Assembly (NCBI GenBank): GCA_900155495.1
Contig: FTLJ01000574.1
Coordinates: 1 to 64,000, forward strand
From: Porogramme epimiltina
Taxonomy: Eukaryota > Basidiomycota > Agaricomycetes > Polyporales > Polyporaceae
Length of the DNA: 64,000 bases
Direction of reading: 5' to 3'
A model generated the notes under the pieces. That model saw only the letters and a list, made by a program, of their open reading frames with translations. It was not told the DNA's origin and did no database searches. Both the position numbers and the translations under genes were made by a program. Shown here piece after piece: positions 34,801-46,930 of this stretch (the first letter of the stretch is position 1; every line of letters starts with the position of its first letter).

Positions 34801-35214
34801 CAGTCCTGCACCTCCCTCATAGTGATCTTTATCTGTCATTTGAGTGGTTGACATTTCAGTGGGGCACATATTTCCAGTTTCTACTACACACCTGTACAGT
34901 TCTGGCTCCGTCCTTTTTATCTACCTAGCGATGTTGTAGCTGTACTTCTAGTTTTATTTAGGGTCGGATGCTCGATGTAATGATACGATGACTGTACACA
35001 CCATAGCCGGCTGTTCAGGGTGCGCGCGGAGCCCATCCTACTCTGTCATACAAAGAGTGAAGGAGAACGCAGGCCGCGCTGTTTGTAACCTGGACAACAA
35101 ACGTATTCGTTCATTCGGGGTATGAGCATATTTTACATGAAAGACATCGTGGGATATATGATACATTTGCGCCATCAATGCGTTTCTTATCTCAGCCTAA
35201 TTTCTTATCTCAGC
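34801..35214. other. Intergenic between convergent genes
   Basis: No gene is seen. Near 35185-35220 an 18-bp block (TTTCTTATCTCAGCCTAA) is directly repeated twice, next to the GH71 stop codon. Confidence 0.5.
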
Positions 35215-36950
35215 CTAATCAGAAGTAGCGTGTGTAGTGAACACGTTATAGTTATACGTCGACGGGTTCGCGTTGAACGTGAATCCCTCCGCCTTCAAGT
35301 CGATCACCGTCTCGCCCGCGCGCACAAGCGTGCCGTGCATCGAGCCTCCAGGGACGAGCGGTAGCTGGAGCGTGTTCACTCCCTCCTCAACCGCGAACGT
35401 CTGCGCGCCGCTCCCATCCGAGGCGGACGCGAGCGTGAGCGTGCCGTTCGCGCGCGCGAGCAGCACCGCCCACAGCTTGTCCTGGAATAGCTGGAAGTCC
35501 GTGGGCGGGCCGATGGCATCGCCGGATGCGGTCGCGCCTTTGGGGTGCGGGCGCGCGTAGAGCACGAGGAGGTCCTTGTCGAGCGCGGGCGCGGTGCCGG
35601 TCTTGAACTGGGTCGCGAAGTAGTTGGTGAGCGCGAGGAACCCTGTGGGTGGTCCAGTGAGATCAACTGGTTCTCGGACGGAAGCGGAGGCGGAAAGCGG
35701 TACGCACCGGTGTGGTCGAAGCCGTCCACCCAGGCGTCAGCCCCGGGCGGGAGCTGGCCGTGCTGAGGGCCGATGTAGTGCGACTCGCCGAAGTCGTTCC
35801 AAGTGGTGATCTCGACAAGGGAGACGGCGTCGCGGTTCGAGATGATATTCTCCCAGCGTGCGGTCCAAAGATGCTCGTCACCATCATACACGAACTGCAA
35901 AAAAGCGTGAGTATTGGGTCCCGATAGTCAAACTATAAGCCGCTTACGTTCTTGTTGAAGGTATCCGGCCCGAAGTGGGTGAAGAACCAAGGCGAGACTG
36001 CGGCCATGTAGGTCTTCGCGCTGTTTTGAACTTGCGACAGGCCAGAAATATACTGGTTGTCCGTATCAAAGGAGCCGATGTAGTTGCGGAGCTCCGCTTC
36101 ACCTTGTGCGGTGATATTGTTCAGGTTCACTCCAGGGAGCTCGCTGCCTGCATCTGCTACATGGAGAGTGATAGGCCAACCAGAGTTGAACTAGAACGGC
36201 TCAGGTGTCAGCTACTTGGCGGTACCGTATGTTAACGGAGCGACTGACGTTGAACGCGCCGTCCATGACGCCAGAGTAAGAGTTGAACGTTGCAGGATCG
36301 ATGAAGAAGGACGGGACGAAGTGGACTTTGCCTGCCGTGTCGGGGTGCTGGGTATACTCTGACCGCCAGCCGCCTGGAACGTCGCCGCCGTGGCCAAAGG
36401 TGCATGACTCTCCCGCGAATGTGGACACGAACGCCTTGCCGTCGACCGTAAGCTGGTTTGGATGGTCAGCAAACTGGAGGGTGAGTGACCGGAGGGCGGC
36501 GGCGTTGTCGGTTGTCTGGCAGGGGTACGAGCTGCAAGACGGTCAGCATGCGAAGGAGAGAACCGACAGGTGCTGCCTCTACGCACCTCATGTCAAAGCT
36601 AAAGAAGAGTTTGAAGCCAGACCCGAGCTGCTGAGCGGCTTGATAGCTAAGTCTCATGTCAATCCAGTGCACGATTTCAAATTTATATACTGCACGTACG
36701 CATTCTGGGCCTGAGTGGGCGTGAAAGGATCGTTCCCGACGTTGAGGGCAAACCCGTCGATGCCATTCGCTTGAGCAAGATTGATGTCTGATGTCCAGTC
36801 GTCGACCGTGAAAGATGCAGTGAGGCCGACGATGTGGTGCGCGACTACGATCTTGGGGACATCGGCACGAGCGTTCTTGGATGGGGCGGCTTGAACGAAG
36901 GCAGACGCCGCGAGGAGACCCAAGGCATGAAATCTGGTTCGGAAGAGCAT
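35215..36950 (-). CDS. Secreted GH71 glucan endo-1,3-alpha-glucosidase (mutanase)
   Basis: Six exons (36950-36700, 36646-36587, 36531-36249, 36190-35948, 35894-35708, 35642-35215) encode 483 residues; all junctions are GT-AG and keep frame. A signal peptide is clear (MLFRTRF then a hydrophobic stretch to about residue 21, VQAAP). Family blocks follow: KIVVAHHIVGLTAS, the DINLAQANGIDGFALN stretch, FKLFFSFDMSSYPC, STFAGESCTFG, FVPSFFIDP, SPWFFTHFGPDTFNKN and EITTWNDFGESHYIGP. GH71 enzymes hydrolyse alpha-1,3-glucan in fungal cell walls, so it may act on the fungus's own wall or on other fungi. Length and motifs are those of an intact enzyme. Confidence 0.93.
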
Positions 36951-36952
36951 CT

Positions 36953-37341
36953 CTGTGAGTTAGTGTCTACACTCGCTGGATTGGTTGGGTTGAGAGTGTG
37001 TGGATGGAAGAGAACGAGGACCAGGAGTCGGGTGGGTCGTGCGGCGGGCAGGAGTGAGATGATGTGGGGGATCATGATGCGGATAAGTGGGGGAGTGGAG
37101 CGCGGAGGCGAGCGAGGACCGTCCATTGCAGGTGGAGTTGTAGTAGTGAGCAAATATTATGGGCGTATGGTCTACAATAAAACTTACAGGGCTACACAAG
37201 ACCTAGTCAGGGTGGTAAGCTGACGCGATGACGTTAATGTGTATGAGAGAACTTACGGGGACGAGGGGGCGAATGATCAGCAGCTACGATCCGTTCGCAG
37301 ATGAGCTATGGGGAATTTGGTGGAGGTAGGAAGGTTTTATA
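36953..37341 (-). promoter_or_regulatory. Leader and TATA box of the GH71 gene
   Basis: A TATAAAA on the minus strand lies at 37341-37335, about 390 nt before the ATG. Between them a GTAAGT near 37256 and a CTCACAG directly before the start (acceptor at 36955-36953) could bound a 5' UTR intron of about 300 nt. No coding sequence seen. Confidence 0.4.
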
Positions 37342-39316
37342 CCCGCCGGAGGCGGAGGGCGGAGAGAAGCCTGGGTCCGTTGCGAGACTCCGTGAGCGGC
37401 CGCTTGCGGCTCTGAATGGTGGAGATGAGAGGAAAATGTTTGCCGGTCAGATTGCTGAGTATGATGGAGATTCCCATGTGCATTTGTGGTTGTGTTTTCG
37501 ACTATATTAGGGGCTGCAGGGTCAGAAGCTATACTGTGGACTGTTCAGACAGAAATTCGCTCGCTTACCATCTGTTCAATGTCTGACGGCGGCGCCATAG
37601 TGTGAACAGGTTGAGCGGCGAGTGGTATCTGCCACGTTCGTCTCCAAATGCGTTGCTTAGCATTCTGTAGCGACTGCGGCGTGGTGGAGAAGCATGAAAA
37701 CATTGACGAAAAGTTCGGGGCGACAAGATCCGTTGCCACTGCGATACTTTTCCGGCACCGAGGATACGCTAGGTGATCCAAAGCTATGTTCCTAGATAGA
37801 AGCGGAGATCATCAGCAGGAGTCTATGGGGCTCAATGGGACAGCCTACATAGTAAATTCAATAATCGAGAATGGATGATAAGAAGCTGCCAACGCGCCAG
37901 AGGACCTGCTCCGCCGCCGCCGACTTCATTTTCTGGCCACGTGGCGGGGTCCGATCTAGGAAGCGGATGACATCATAGGATACGTCTGCGGCGAGGGCGT
38001 CCTCGGCTCCGCTGGTCGCGCTCGGTCTGCGATGAGAATGAATTTCTCGTGCGTCACTGACCTGCCTACGCGATATTCGCAAAAGCAGAAGACCAGTATC
38101 TGTGCCATCGGAGTCGACGGAAACTCCGGCGACACCGAGATCTCCTGATGGCTCAGCGGACGCCGCCACCATGAGGGCCGGGGAAGTTGACGAGGCTGGT
38201 TGTGTGCAGAAGTCGAATGAAGATGTATCGTGCCCCACGAGTCTCGAGACGACCACCCGTGGGCGGCGCAGCCTCATGTGCTCCTCAGGGAAAGGGGGCG
38301 CTGCACGATGATATGGACAACCCCCTTTTGGACTCCTTCTCTGGCCGTCTTTCGCGCCTGGCTGGTTCAGACACGAGTCTATCTCCGCACTACGCCTCGT
38401 TCTGACCCCGGTTGCTATCCCCGCGCGGATGGCGGCGCGCTGAGCATGTGCGTCCCGAGCTCAGCGGCGCTTATATCCTATTTTCACCTCGGGTTGCGCT
38501 CGCTCTTCCCATGTATGACGTCGGGTCCCGGTGAGTTGAGCCCACCAACACACTTACGCACCCGCCTCCGCTGGCCTTGACGTGTTCGGAATATGATCCC
38601 GACCGCCTCTTCCCTCTTCACCAAGGGCCTCATCGTCAGCATGCCCTCCACGTTCAACCGCTCCGCGCCGAGCGCTCCGTCTTTCCGCTCCGTCAGGGCG
38701 CGGGCGAGTCTTGTTGCTATCTATAGACCCCTTCGGCGGTAGCCACAAAATTGAAGGATTGATGAGGAAGATGCATTTTGTGACACAAACACGGCGGGCG
38801 GTATGCCATCGAGGTCCCTGAGAGCGACTACGCGGCATGTCAAGACCGTAGAATAGGTCTGGGGTACAATCGCGTGAGATCCAAATGGCCTTCAGGAGAT
38901 CCAAGGTCCGTGAGAGCGACACGTAGAACGACGTTCCAACCGCGAGGCACTCTGCCCTGAGAGCCTATTTCTGGCTGTCGCCCCAACAGAAGACATGGAG
39001 AAGAGGCGACCATCGCAGGGGACAAGCCACACGCACATGCCGAGTAGTGGGGCGCCGAGACTGGGATGTCATTGTAAGATGTAAGATAACAGAGGGTTGT
39101 GGGGATTGGGTAGGCAAACTTAGGTATGAGGAACCTTAGCCTGGAGCGGACTGCGTAGTGGCAAGGTTCCCGCCGCCGAAGATGGCATCGCCGAAGTGTC
39201 GATAGAAACGCCTTGATATCGAAACTTTGAGCAGACAGAGCGCGCGTCAAGTGAAGGGAGTGTAAATGGCTATTACGCTAGAACATCACACGCGCCGACG
39301 CTCCCCGCGGGGAACC
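37342..39316. other. Long intergenic stretch with dispersed repeat
   Basis: About 2 kb without a convincing gene. The part from 37.89 to 38.75 kb is a dispersed repeat. A 136-codon open frame on the minus strand (39250-38840) shows no features. Confidence 0.5.
37890..38750. repeat. Dispersed repeat, longest copy in the window
   Basis: Its left part matches 24.70-24.87 kb, its middle (38275-38370) matches 26.99-27.08 kb, and its right end (38700-38745) matches 24.89-24.94 kb. It therefore looks like the fuller version from which the two others are partial. No terminal repeats or coding frame are visible, so its class is unknown. Confidence 0.5.
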
Positions 39317-41730
39317 CTAGTCGAACTTGTACCCCTCAACGACGCCCGTCCACAGCGCGCGGCAGTCGACCGACGCGCCGAGGCGCGACGCGAGCAGGAA
39401 CGCGCCGCTCAGCTTGCGGTTCAGGCTGTACGTCTCGCGCGGGGGCGGCGTGAGCCGGTGCTTGAGCATGACCGGGATCTGCTCGCGGATGTCAGCCGTG
39501 ATGGCGGCCCACGGCGAGCCGGGACCGAAACGGAACGGCTGGGGCGTCGACGCCTTGAACGGCGTGCCGAGGAGGACCATCGACTTGACGTGTGCGTCGA
39601 GCATAATCTAGGATGGCGTTAGAATGGAGAGGAGAGTAGGAATGGGAGAGGACGCACCTCGTTCTCCTGTCCTGTGAGGTAGCCGAGCTTGAGACTCCAC
39701 TCGATGCAAGCCTCCCTGTCTTCGTTCACAGCTGCAGAGAGCAGGCGAAGCCAGTTGTCGATGAACTCCTTCGTGTATTCTCGCGTGGCGCCAAAATCCA
39801 CAAGCTCAACCTGAGGGTCCGCGTCAGACTGGGGGGAAAACGTAGCGTAAAACATAGGAGACGAAGGGAACGCACCTGGCGAGTACGCTGATTCCACAAG
39901 AAGTTGGTCCAGTTTGGGTCCGTCTGCATGACCCTGTACACGAACAACTCGCGCAAGCACAGGTCGATTATCCGTGCTGCAACCTACAATGGAAAGCGAG
40001 TCAGTACCGAGGAGTACCTCCCAACCAAACGGACACTTACGTCGTCCCTGTCGCGCTGGCTGAGGCTGTCGATGACCGCCCCGCCCACACTCACGCCATC
40101 CACATGCTCCATCACCAGTACCCTATCCGTGCTCCCGTCCCAAACCCACGGCACCTTGAACCGCGCGTCCCCACCCAAGTGGTCGCGCTGCCCGAACCGT
40201 CGCACGAAGCCCGCCTCGCGCGCGTAGTCACACTCGTCCGCGAGCTCCTCCTTCATGACGGCGATCGTGCGGTCGAGGAAGAGGCCGCGTGGCAAGAGAG
40301 CGCCCGCGGTGAGAAGCATCTTGACGTACCCGAGGTCGCTCGCGATCGAGTTGACGATGTTCGGGAACTGGACCTTCACAGCGACACGTGCGGGCGCGCC
40401 GGTGGGCGAAGCGTGCGCGGCGAGCACGGCAGAGTGCACTTGGCCGATAGAGGCGGCGGCGAAGGGGAGGCGTTCGAAAGAGTCAAATTTGTCCATCCAC
40501 GACGCTCCAAGGGAATCCTTCATGACTTTCTGCAGAGGACACGTAGAGGTACTCAACGACGGTGGTCTGAGCCACGTAGGAACTGAATACGCACCTCCAG
40601 CTGCCAGTCAGGCATATAGTGAGCGCTGTCTTGCACGCGACGGAAGATGTCTTCTACCTCTGGGGGCAAGACATGGCTATCTTGCAGACAGGACTATGAA
40701 CGACACAAACTTGGTGGACGGGTGGAACGAAACGGACCTTGTATGCTCATGAACTGGCCAAGCTTCAACGCCGCGCCGCGCATCTGCGTCAACTTCGAGA
40801 CTAAACGCTTGATGTTCCCTTCGGTGAGCATGAGGGAGGCGGGGGCTTTATCGTCCGAAGTTGTAGAGCGGCGAATGAGCTCGGAGGCTGCGCCATACCC
40901 CAGCGACGCCGCAAGACCTAGACGAAGCGACTGTTAACGACATGGATTGGGATGCTGGGAGCGGGACTACAAACCTCCGTAGTGGAAGAGGCGGCCAATA
41001 CGTGACGAAGGGACTTTTGAAGCCTGCAAGTTGCGAGTCTGATGACGTTCGACGGCAACGGTCTGTAGGAAGACGTTTAACAGTCTGCGATATAGAGAAT
41101 AAACATTGGAGGGAGACGCACTTCCGTCGGACTCGTAGTACCAGCCAGCTCTGGAAAGTTGCCCTGACGCTTCTCTTCGACCGTCTGAGATGCTGGGAGG
41201 GACGGTGGGTCCAAAGAGGAAGAGGGAAAGAGGTGGGTGTTGGACGTTACGGGCTGAGGTACCCGTCCCGGAGCTGCAGTCGAGGAAGACGGCAGTTGTT
41301 GCGGAGAGGGGGAGGGAGATACATCATGGGAAACGAAAGCTTCTGAAGCCTTGTTCACAGTGCCACGAACGTTCTAGTAGAGGATTGGCCATCGCTCATA
41401 GTGGTAGGAGGGTACAAGACTCACGGATACGATGTGCGAGGAGCGTCCGGAAACCTCCCTCATCAGCGACGATGGCTCACCCGACACCTCATGAGCTTCC
41501 TTCGCACTCTTCTCATCGACTGGTTGCGTCGAGCTCCCTCGACGTTCCTCCCAAGTAGCGTGATTCCCAGGGTACGACTCGTCTCTCTTGCGTTTTCGTG
41601 AGGGCAACGAAGCGGCAACAGCTCCGCCAGCCCTGTTCACTTGTGTCGCGCGAATTTGTGCTGCATGGGAGAGGATGTCGAAGACGGAGTGAGCGACACA
41701 GAACCAATTATATGCGGGTCCAGGCGGCAT
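39317..41730 (-). CDS. COQ8: COQ8 / ABC1 atypical kinase (ubiquinone biosynthesis)
   Basis: Nine exons: 41730-41425, 41373-41122, 41062-40975, 40917-40738, 40680-40595, 40529-40041, 39983-39876, 39810-39658 and 39607-39317, giving 650 residues with all phases consistent. UbiB/COQ8 hallmarks are present in order: SKVPSSRIGRLFHYGGLAASLG, the KxGQ motif in RGAALKLGQFMS (about residue 268), the Ala-rich loop AAASIGQVH (about 328), the ATP-site lysine in VAVKVQ (about 353), TDPNWTNFLW (about 487) and DFGATREY (about 508). COQ8 is an ATPase/kinase-like protein of the mitochondrial inner membrane that supports the coenzyme Q biosynthetic complex. The first 180 residues are mostly disordered. The start MPPGPAYNWF is chosen because it fits the conserved head of fungal COQ8; an upstream in-frame ATG (41943) adds an unlikely Arg/Pro-rich stretch. 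Confidence 0.94.
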
Positions 41731-42068
41731 ATTGTAAGAGAGGGGTGTAGGATCTATGAGGAATGAGACATAGTCGGACGAGCAAGAGGTGTGAGGGCAA
41801 AGCCAGCGTCGAGCGACGCGCCGAGGACCACCGACGCCTCCGACGCGCTCTGGGTACGCGTGCCGCCGGCGCGGCCAAGGTGGCTGGACCACCCGCGGCC
41901 GACCGACCTTACGTTCGACTCCGGCTTGCGCCAGGTGTTCCACAAATTTACAATACCCGGCGAGACGACTTGAACGAGCTCGCGCAGTAGCTCAAACATC
42001 AGAGACAGTCGAAGAAAGTGACATTATGAGGTAGTAATGGTAGCGAATGCAAGCAACGAGATGACGAC

Positions 42069-43135
42069 CTAGGCTGCCACGCCCTCCCTCTTCTTCTTCA
42101 GCTCCGCCGCCCATCCCTCAACTTCCACGCCCATCATCTCGGGAAGACGGAGAAATATCTCTGTCTCCTTCTCCTCCTGCCGCGTCTCCGTCACCATCTT
42201 GTAGCACTTACAGCAGAGCTCGCGCCCTCTGTCGACCTTGTCGATGAACGGCTGCCAGCTCTCGTACCACTGCAGGCCCTTCGCCTCGTCGTGGCCCTCG
42301 AGAAGAGCATTCATCAGCTTCCTCAGGACGTATTTGCACCTTCCTGGGTGTTCACAGGCCGCCGTGACGTCCTGCCGTAAGACATAGTGCATCGTCGCGA
42401 GGTTCGCCTCGGCGAGCTTGGCCTTGCCTGCGAAGCACCGCCCGATGTCGTCGAGCGAGAGAACCTCGCGCGTGCCGTCTTCGCGCAGGAAGCCCTCCGT
42501 GATCTCACGCCCGAGCTCGCAGCAGGCCATCAGGGCCGTAGGCAGCAGCCAGTCGGCATGGGTGAGCCTTGCGAGGTTGACCACGCCGATGGCGTGGACG
42601 TCCTTGAACATCGGGGGGACCATGGCCGTCTGAGAGAACCAAGCCTCAGCGTCGTCCGTAAAGTACCGCTTCAGGTACTGAAGACCTGATTGGACGAGCT
42701 GATCGACTTGGTATTTGTGCCCCAGACGGATGTAAGCTGAGATTTCGTCGAAAGATGGGTGGGAGACTAGGGGGCCACTACGGAAGTTCAACTCCCTTGA
42801 CACAAGAGAAAACGATAGAGCTACACCTACCGAAGAGCTGATCCTGCCACAAACGTTTTTAGAAAGTGCCGTACGTCTTCCGGTGACTCTGCGAGGTTTA
42901 CGAGTGTGGAAGGCGTAGGATGGGCGTCATTCGAGTTTGGCTGTGGAAGCGACAACATGTCCCGAAATACAGGAGAATGTTTCGCCAACGGGCCCTTATA
43001 TACTCGAAAGTGCGTCTGACCTGCAATGAGGTCTATAGTGCCATCGTCGAACCAGAACTGGGCGTCACGGCTTGTCCTGTCGATACAGGAGCAGTTTTCG
43101 ACCTCGACGATTGAGACTGATGTAGTGCTGTCCAT
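42069..43135 (-). CDS. BTB/POZ domain protein 2
   Basis: Two exons, 43135-42831 and 42777-42069, encode 337 residues. The BTB fold starts near residue 28 (FWFDDGTIDLIAGQTHFRV, YKGPLAKHSPVFRDMLSLPQP). The second exon has AYIRLGHKYQVDQLVQSGLQ, AIGVVNLARLTHADWLLPTAL, and a C-terminal CCKCYKMVTETRQEEKE...LRLPEMMGVEVEGWAAE. It mirrors BTB protein 1 block for block with the same intron position, so the two arose by duplication; they now flank GH71 and COQ8 on opposite strands. A CTGATAAT...TTTCAG just upstream looks like the end of a 5' UTR intron, which favours the start at 43135 over an upstream ATG. Ends with a Lys-rich tail. Confidence 0.87.
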
Positions 43136-44771
43136 ATTAGACTTGTACACAGCTGAAAGATTATCAGCGTCTCGCATAGTTCGATAAGACAAGGCTCACA
43201 ACAAAGTTGGCTGGGGGTGTGGTTCGTGGTCGAGCGCCGGGGGAAGAGGGATGCCTTCTGTCGCTTAAATAGTGTATGGGAATGATTCAGAACAATGTCT
43301 AATGTAATTACAGAAGTCTCTACATACCGGTGTTTGTTAGGGCGGTTCAGCAAAGGGTCGGATGTAACAAGCACGACTTTCGATCTTTGTGCAAGCGTTT
43401 CGCGTTTCCAAGGTCTAGCCGACATATTGTAGTGTTCGCTCTCGGCCCTCGGGCAATGGTACGTTGCGCGCGGACGACCTATATAATATTGGATAGGCTG
43501 AACCATTAGAGATGTTAGACAAAAAGCTGAGATTGAGCAAGACATACACGTCCGAATCGTACCTCACGGTTCTCTTCTGCCCACGGGAGTCGCTGGTTGG
43601 TGGTAAGCCGGTAAATGAACAGTTTGCCGAATCGGGAACAGTTCTCTGCGGAGTTTTAACTTTTATTCACGAACAGGCTGGGAGCGAGCCTAACGCTATC
43701 CTCATGGTCATCGGCTTGTAACGCCGTCAACTTCTAAGTGTTATTTGGATTATAGTGGTGTTTGTATTGGTGCTGACTGAATACTATCGAGTCGTGGTCT
43801 ACGTCTGGTGACTGATCATGAGCATATGCACCGTGGTTCACATCTACTGCTTCGATTTGACTCTCATCTCCTTGCGACCAAACCTATCTTTATGTCAATA
43901 TCTCTGTGGAAAACCCAACTACCAGATGCTCCCTCAGACCCTCTGCGTTCACTCGAGAACTCGACTACCCGAAGCTCGTAGTTGGTACCAGGAAAATTTC
44001 ATGGACGTGGCCGATACCAGTATGTCTTCAATACGTATGCTTCATCTATGGCCGGTGTACGCACCGTTGGACGTGTAATCCCTTGCTTTGCCACTGCTGC
44101 TACACTATGCAAAAATGTAGAGTGCTTATAGGCACTACGGCGTTCGTACTGTTGCGGTAATAACATCTACCCAAGCCTTTCAGGCCCTCTACTGCAAACC
44201 GCCGAATATCCCACCATCATTCCATCTCCGGGGTGAACATGACATCTAAGTACTACAGTGTGAGGGAATACTTCATGTTCGGTCAACCGATCGTTGCACT
44301 GACCCTTTTCAAGTGAGCCGTCAAAGGACTCCATAGGCTACGTAAACGTCTGCGAGCCATCCGCCCGGGGGTGAGTGCATGTTTCTCTCCACTTCTATTC
44401 GTCTCACAGAGTACTTCAGCATACAACACCTCTGAATGCTGACTACGTAAACCCTACCGCTGGCTTTTCGATGCTCCCCACTCCATGACAGTGTACGAGT
44501 ACACCTGTCCTCGACATTAGACGCCCGTCACCACACGATCACGTTACTTACGCGGTCCTCTCTACAGCGCCCGGCTCTTGGGATCTCTAACAAGATATTG
44601 CAGGAGTTGAACTGCTCACGGCGAACCACTTGAGGAGAGAGCGATCCTCCGCGTTGGCGCGCAGCAGGGCAGCAAGGCGTTCAAGCGCTCAAGCCCCAGA
44701 GAATCAACAACCCCGACGAAGTCACGTGTTAGAGTCGACTTACCGAGGGCATAAAAGCAGCAGCGTCGCTC
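43136..44771. other. Intergenic, no gene seen
   Basis: About 1.6 kb of lower-GC sequence without a supported gene or recognised repeat. Short open frames at 43512-43721 and 43818-44078 have no features. Confidence 0.5.
44750..44757 (+). promoter_or_regulatory. TATA-like box of F-box gene C
   Basis: CATAAAAG is followed by a pyrimidine-rich stretch (44775-44820), a common fungal promoter layout. Supports transcription from about 44780. Confidence 0.4.
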
Positions 44772-46174
44772 GTGCGTTCCTTCATCCCCTTCCCCTCCCT
44801 TCGACGCCGATCTCCCCCTCAGACGGGCTCTGATCATCCTCTGCTTTATAACGTCCATCAAACTGTGCACTATGGCCTGCCGGATGGTCAGCCATCTACC
44901 CTCGTCAATGCCAGGATTACCAGGCTGACTCCACAGTTTGGTTTCGCCCAATCCTCCAAGATTGCGGAAGAGGCCATCAAGGCTCTTTTGGAAGAGTACT
45001 CGGTACGTACTGTACTACAATTAACTTATTGCCAAGCTCAACCCCCCTCAGGTACTAAAAGCGCGACGAAGACGCCGTGAGTATGATGTGTTTCTTATAC
45101 TATTCGAGTATGCTCATCAGTTATCAGCTCTGGCTTTCCTGCCACCTGAGCTCATTGAAATGATCCTCGATGAGCTCGACGAGGCTGCACTGGCAGCCCT
45201 AGCCCGCACCTGCCGGGCATTCCACGCCCAGTGCGAGGGACGTAGGTTTCGTCGCATCGAGGGGAGCTCCGTAGCTTCCCTGGCCTCCCTCGAAGCGGGC
45301 CTCGCTTCCCGCGTCGAAGATAGGTATGGGAGGAGGCGGGAAGAAAGGGCCGAGGGTCTCGTGGTCGACTGGGAGGGCCCCGACGATGACCTCCCACTGG
45401 CCTTCCGAAGCATGGTGGGGGTGTTTCACCGGACCTCGAATTTGAGAGAGGTGGAGATTCGGGTACACAGGCCGTCCCCAAACCCATGGAGTGCGATTTG
45501 GTATCGCGATCCGCCCACGCTGTCTTTGCAGGCCTGTTGTGCCCAGAGCCTTACGGTCACGGGCCACATCGCGCGCTGTCTTCGGAGACCGCCGCCAACG
45601 CTGACCTCCATGACCTTGGATGTCCTGGACAGCGAATTCGGCGCTTACACAGCAGTCTCTAATGCGTTCGCGTCCGTCCTTCGTCGTCTCCGGATCATCC
45701 GACGGCTGTCCAAGACGTCGAAGAGGCAGTCTCCGGCACGGGTTTGCGAGCGACTTCATCTCCGATCTCTCAACTACCTCGAGGTTTGCGATCGCGCGGA
45801 TACGGTGAGTCCGTACCCTGCTCACAATGCGAATTTAATGCTAAAAACGATTTAAGACTGACGCAGGCCTTCGAGGGATGGACCTTATAGCGACAGACGT
45901 GTCGGTTGCCGTTGCAGCGGTCGACGCAACGCCTAACCTCGAGACGTTGGTCTGGGAACCGGCGTGGGCGAACGCGTCGGATCATTGGCTCGTACACCGC
46001 GCTACCAAGGCATACCTTTCCGACCTGGTCGCCACGCTTCAGCCGATCACCGTGTACGTGCGTGCGTCAAAAGGGAAAGGGAAGGCGACAAAGATGGTGG
46101 GAGATGAAACAGGCGATCGTTTCATGTCGGACAGTCTCGTTGACTTGGACTTGGACGAATGGAAGAAAATATGA
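44772..46174 (+). CDS. F-box protein of the WxPxW-tail type (gene C); start unresolved
   Basis: Supported exons are: up to 45002, 45052-45076, 45128-45804 and 45857-46174. The F-box is ALAFLPPELIEMILDEL...ALAALARTCRAFHAQ, and later come PARVCERLHLRSLNYLEVCD, a phase-0 intron and ATPNLETLVWEPAW. The last junction uses TTTAAG as acceptor; the nearby CAG would give an early stop. The frame of the first exon (SSKIAEEAIKALLEEYS) has no in-frame ATG back to the upstream stop, so either a further leader exon exists or the start is lost. Arg/Lys-rich exon KARRRR is only 25 nt. A decayed copy lies at 46.9-47.6 kb. Probable SCF substrate receptor by family. Confidence 0.7.
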
Positions 46175-46930
46175 GGTTTTAGGTAGTCGCAGCGTAAGTA
46201 GGGACAATCTTGAGGTGCGTCGTATTTTATGCGAGTTCTTATCATGACGCTAACACCGCAACTCCTACCTTCAGACTAAGTTGTTGAGCCACCCACGCTG
46301 GTGCCGCTCATCATGTGCGAACAAACGGCTAAGTAGTAGCTTTGTACTAGTAGTACACGTTTCCTTGATTATATGTCTGTAATGTTGCGCTGTGTATGCT
46401 ACTGGTAGGATCCAATGTCGATCATTGTTCCAGCCTTTGTCTGATCCACCATGGCCTTGTGCGAGACAAATCGAAACGGCTCTTTCTACGGAGGGATTTC
46501 GACTATTATATATACCCCTCTCAAGGATGGCTGAACTGCACTCCTTCACCGTCACGTCTTCGCCAGCCTGGCCGACACCCTTTTAATACTACAGTGAGTA
46601 GTATGCCCCATAGTTGGGGGCACTCGACACCTAAGTACGTATACTAACACTGAGTCTCAGTCGTTTACCACACACCACGTTCTAAATCGTGGGGCACTAG
46701 AGTATCTTCCCATGCTGGAGGCATGCCACCTCCCAACCTTCCAGTCGATGTGCCATCCACGGGAGCCTACGGTCCACTTCCAACAACCAACCTAACCGCT
46801 TCCTTCCATTCGTCCCCCATATCGTGAGCTTCTCGTCACCCCCTCCTTTGGTATCGCCTCCGTGCTCATTCCAACAAATGTCCCTGCAGTCTCTTCCCTC
46901 CCACCAACTCTCGCGTTACATCTAAAGTTC
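46175..46930. other. Intergenic
   Basis: No gene is seen between gene C and its pseudogene copy. Confidence 0.45.

Noticed and set aside
33994..34869. A 291-codon minus-strand frame
   Set aside because: Antisense shadow of BTB gene 1, caused by its high GC at third positions.
38840..39250. A 136-codon minus-strand frame
   Set aside because: No recognisable feature, and adjacent to repeat sequence.
41731..41943. N-terminal extension of COQ8 by 71 residues
   Set aside because: The added stretch is Arg/Pro-rich and unlike COQ8 heads; MPPGPAYNWF at 41730 fits better.
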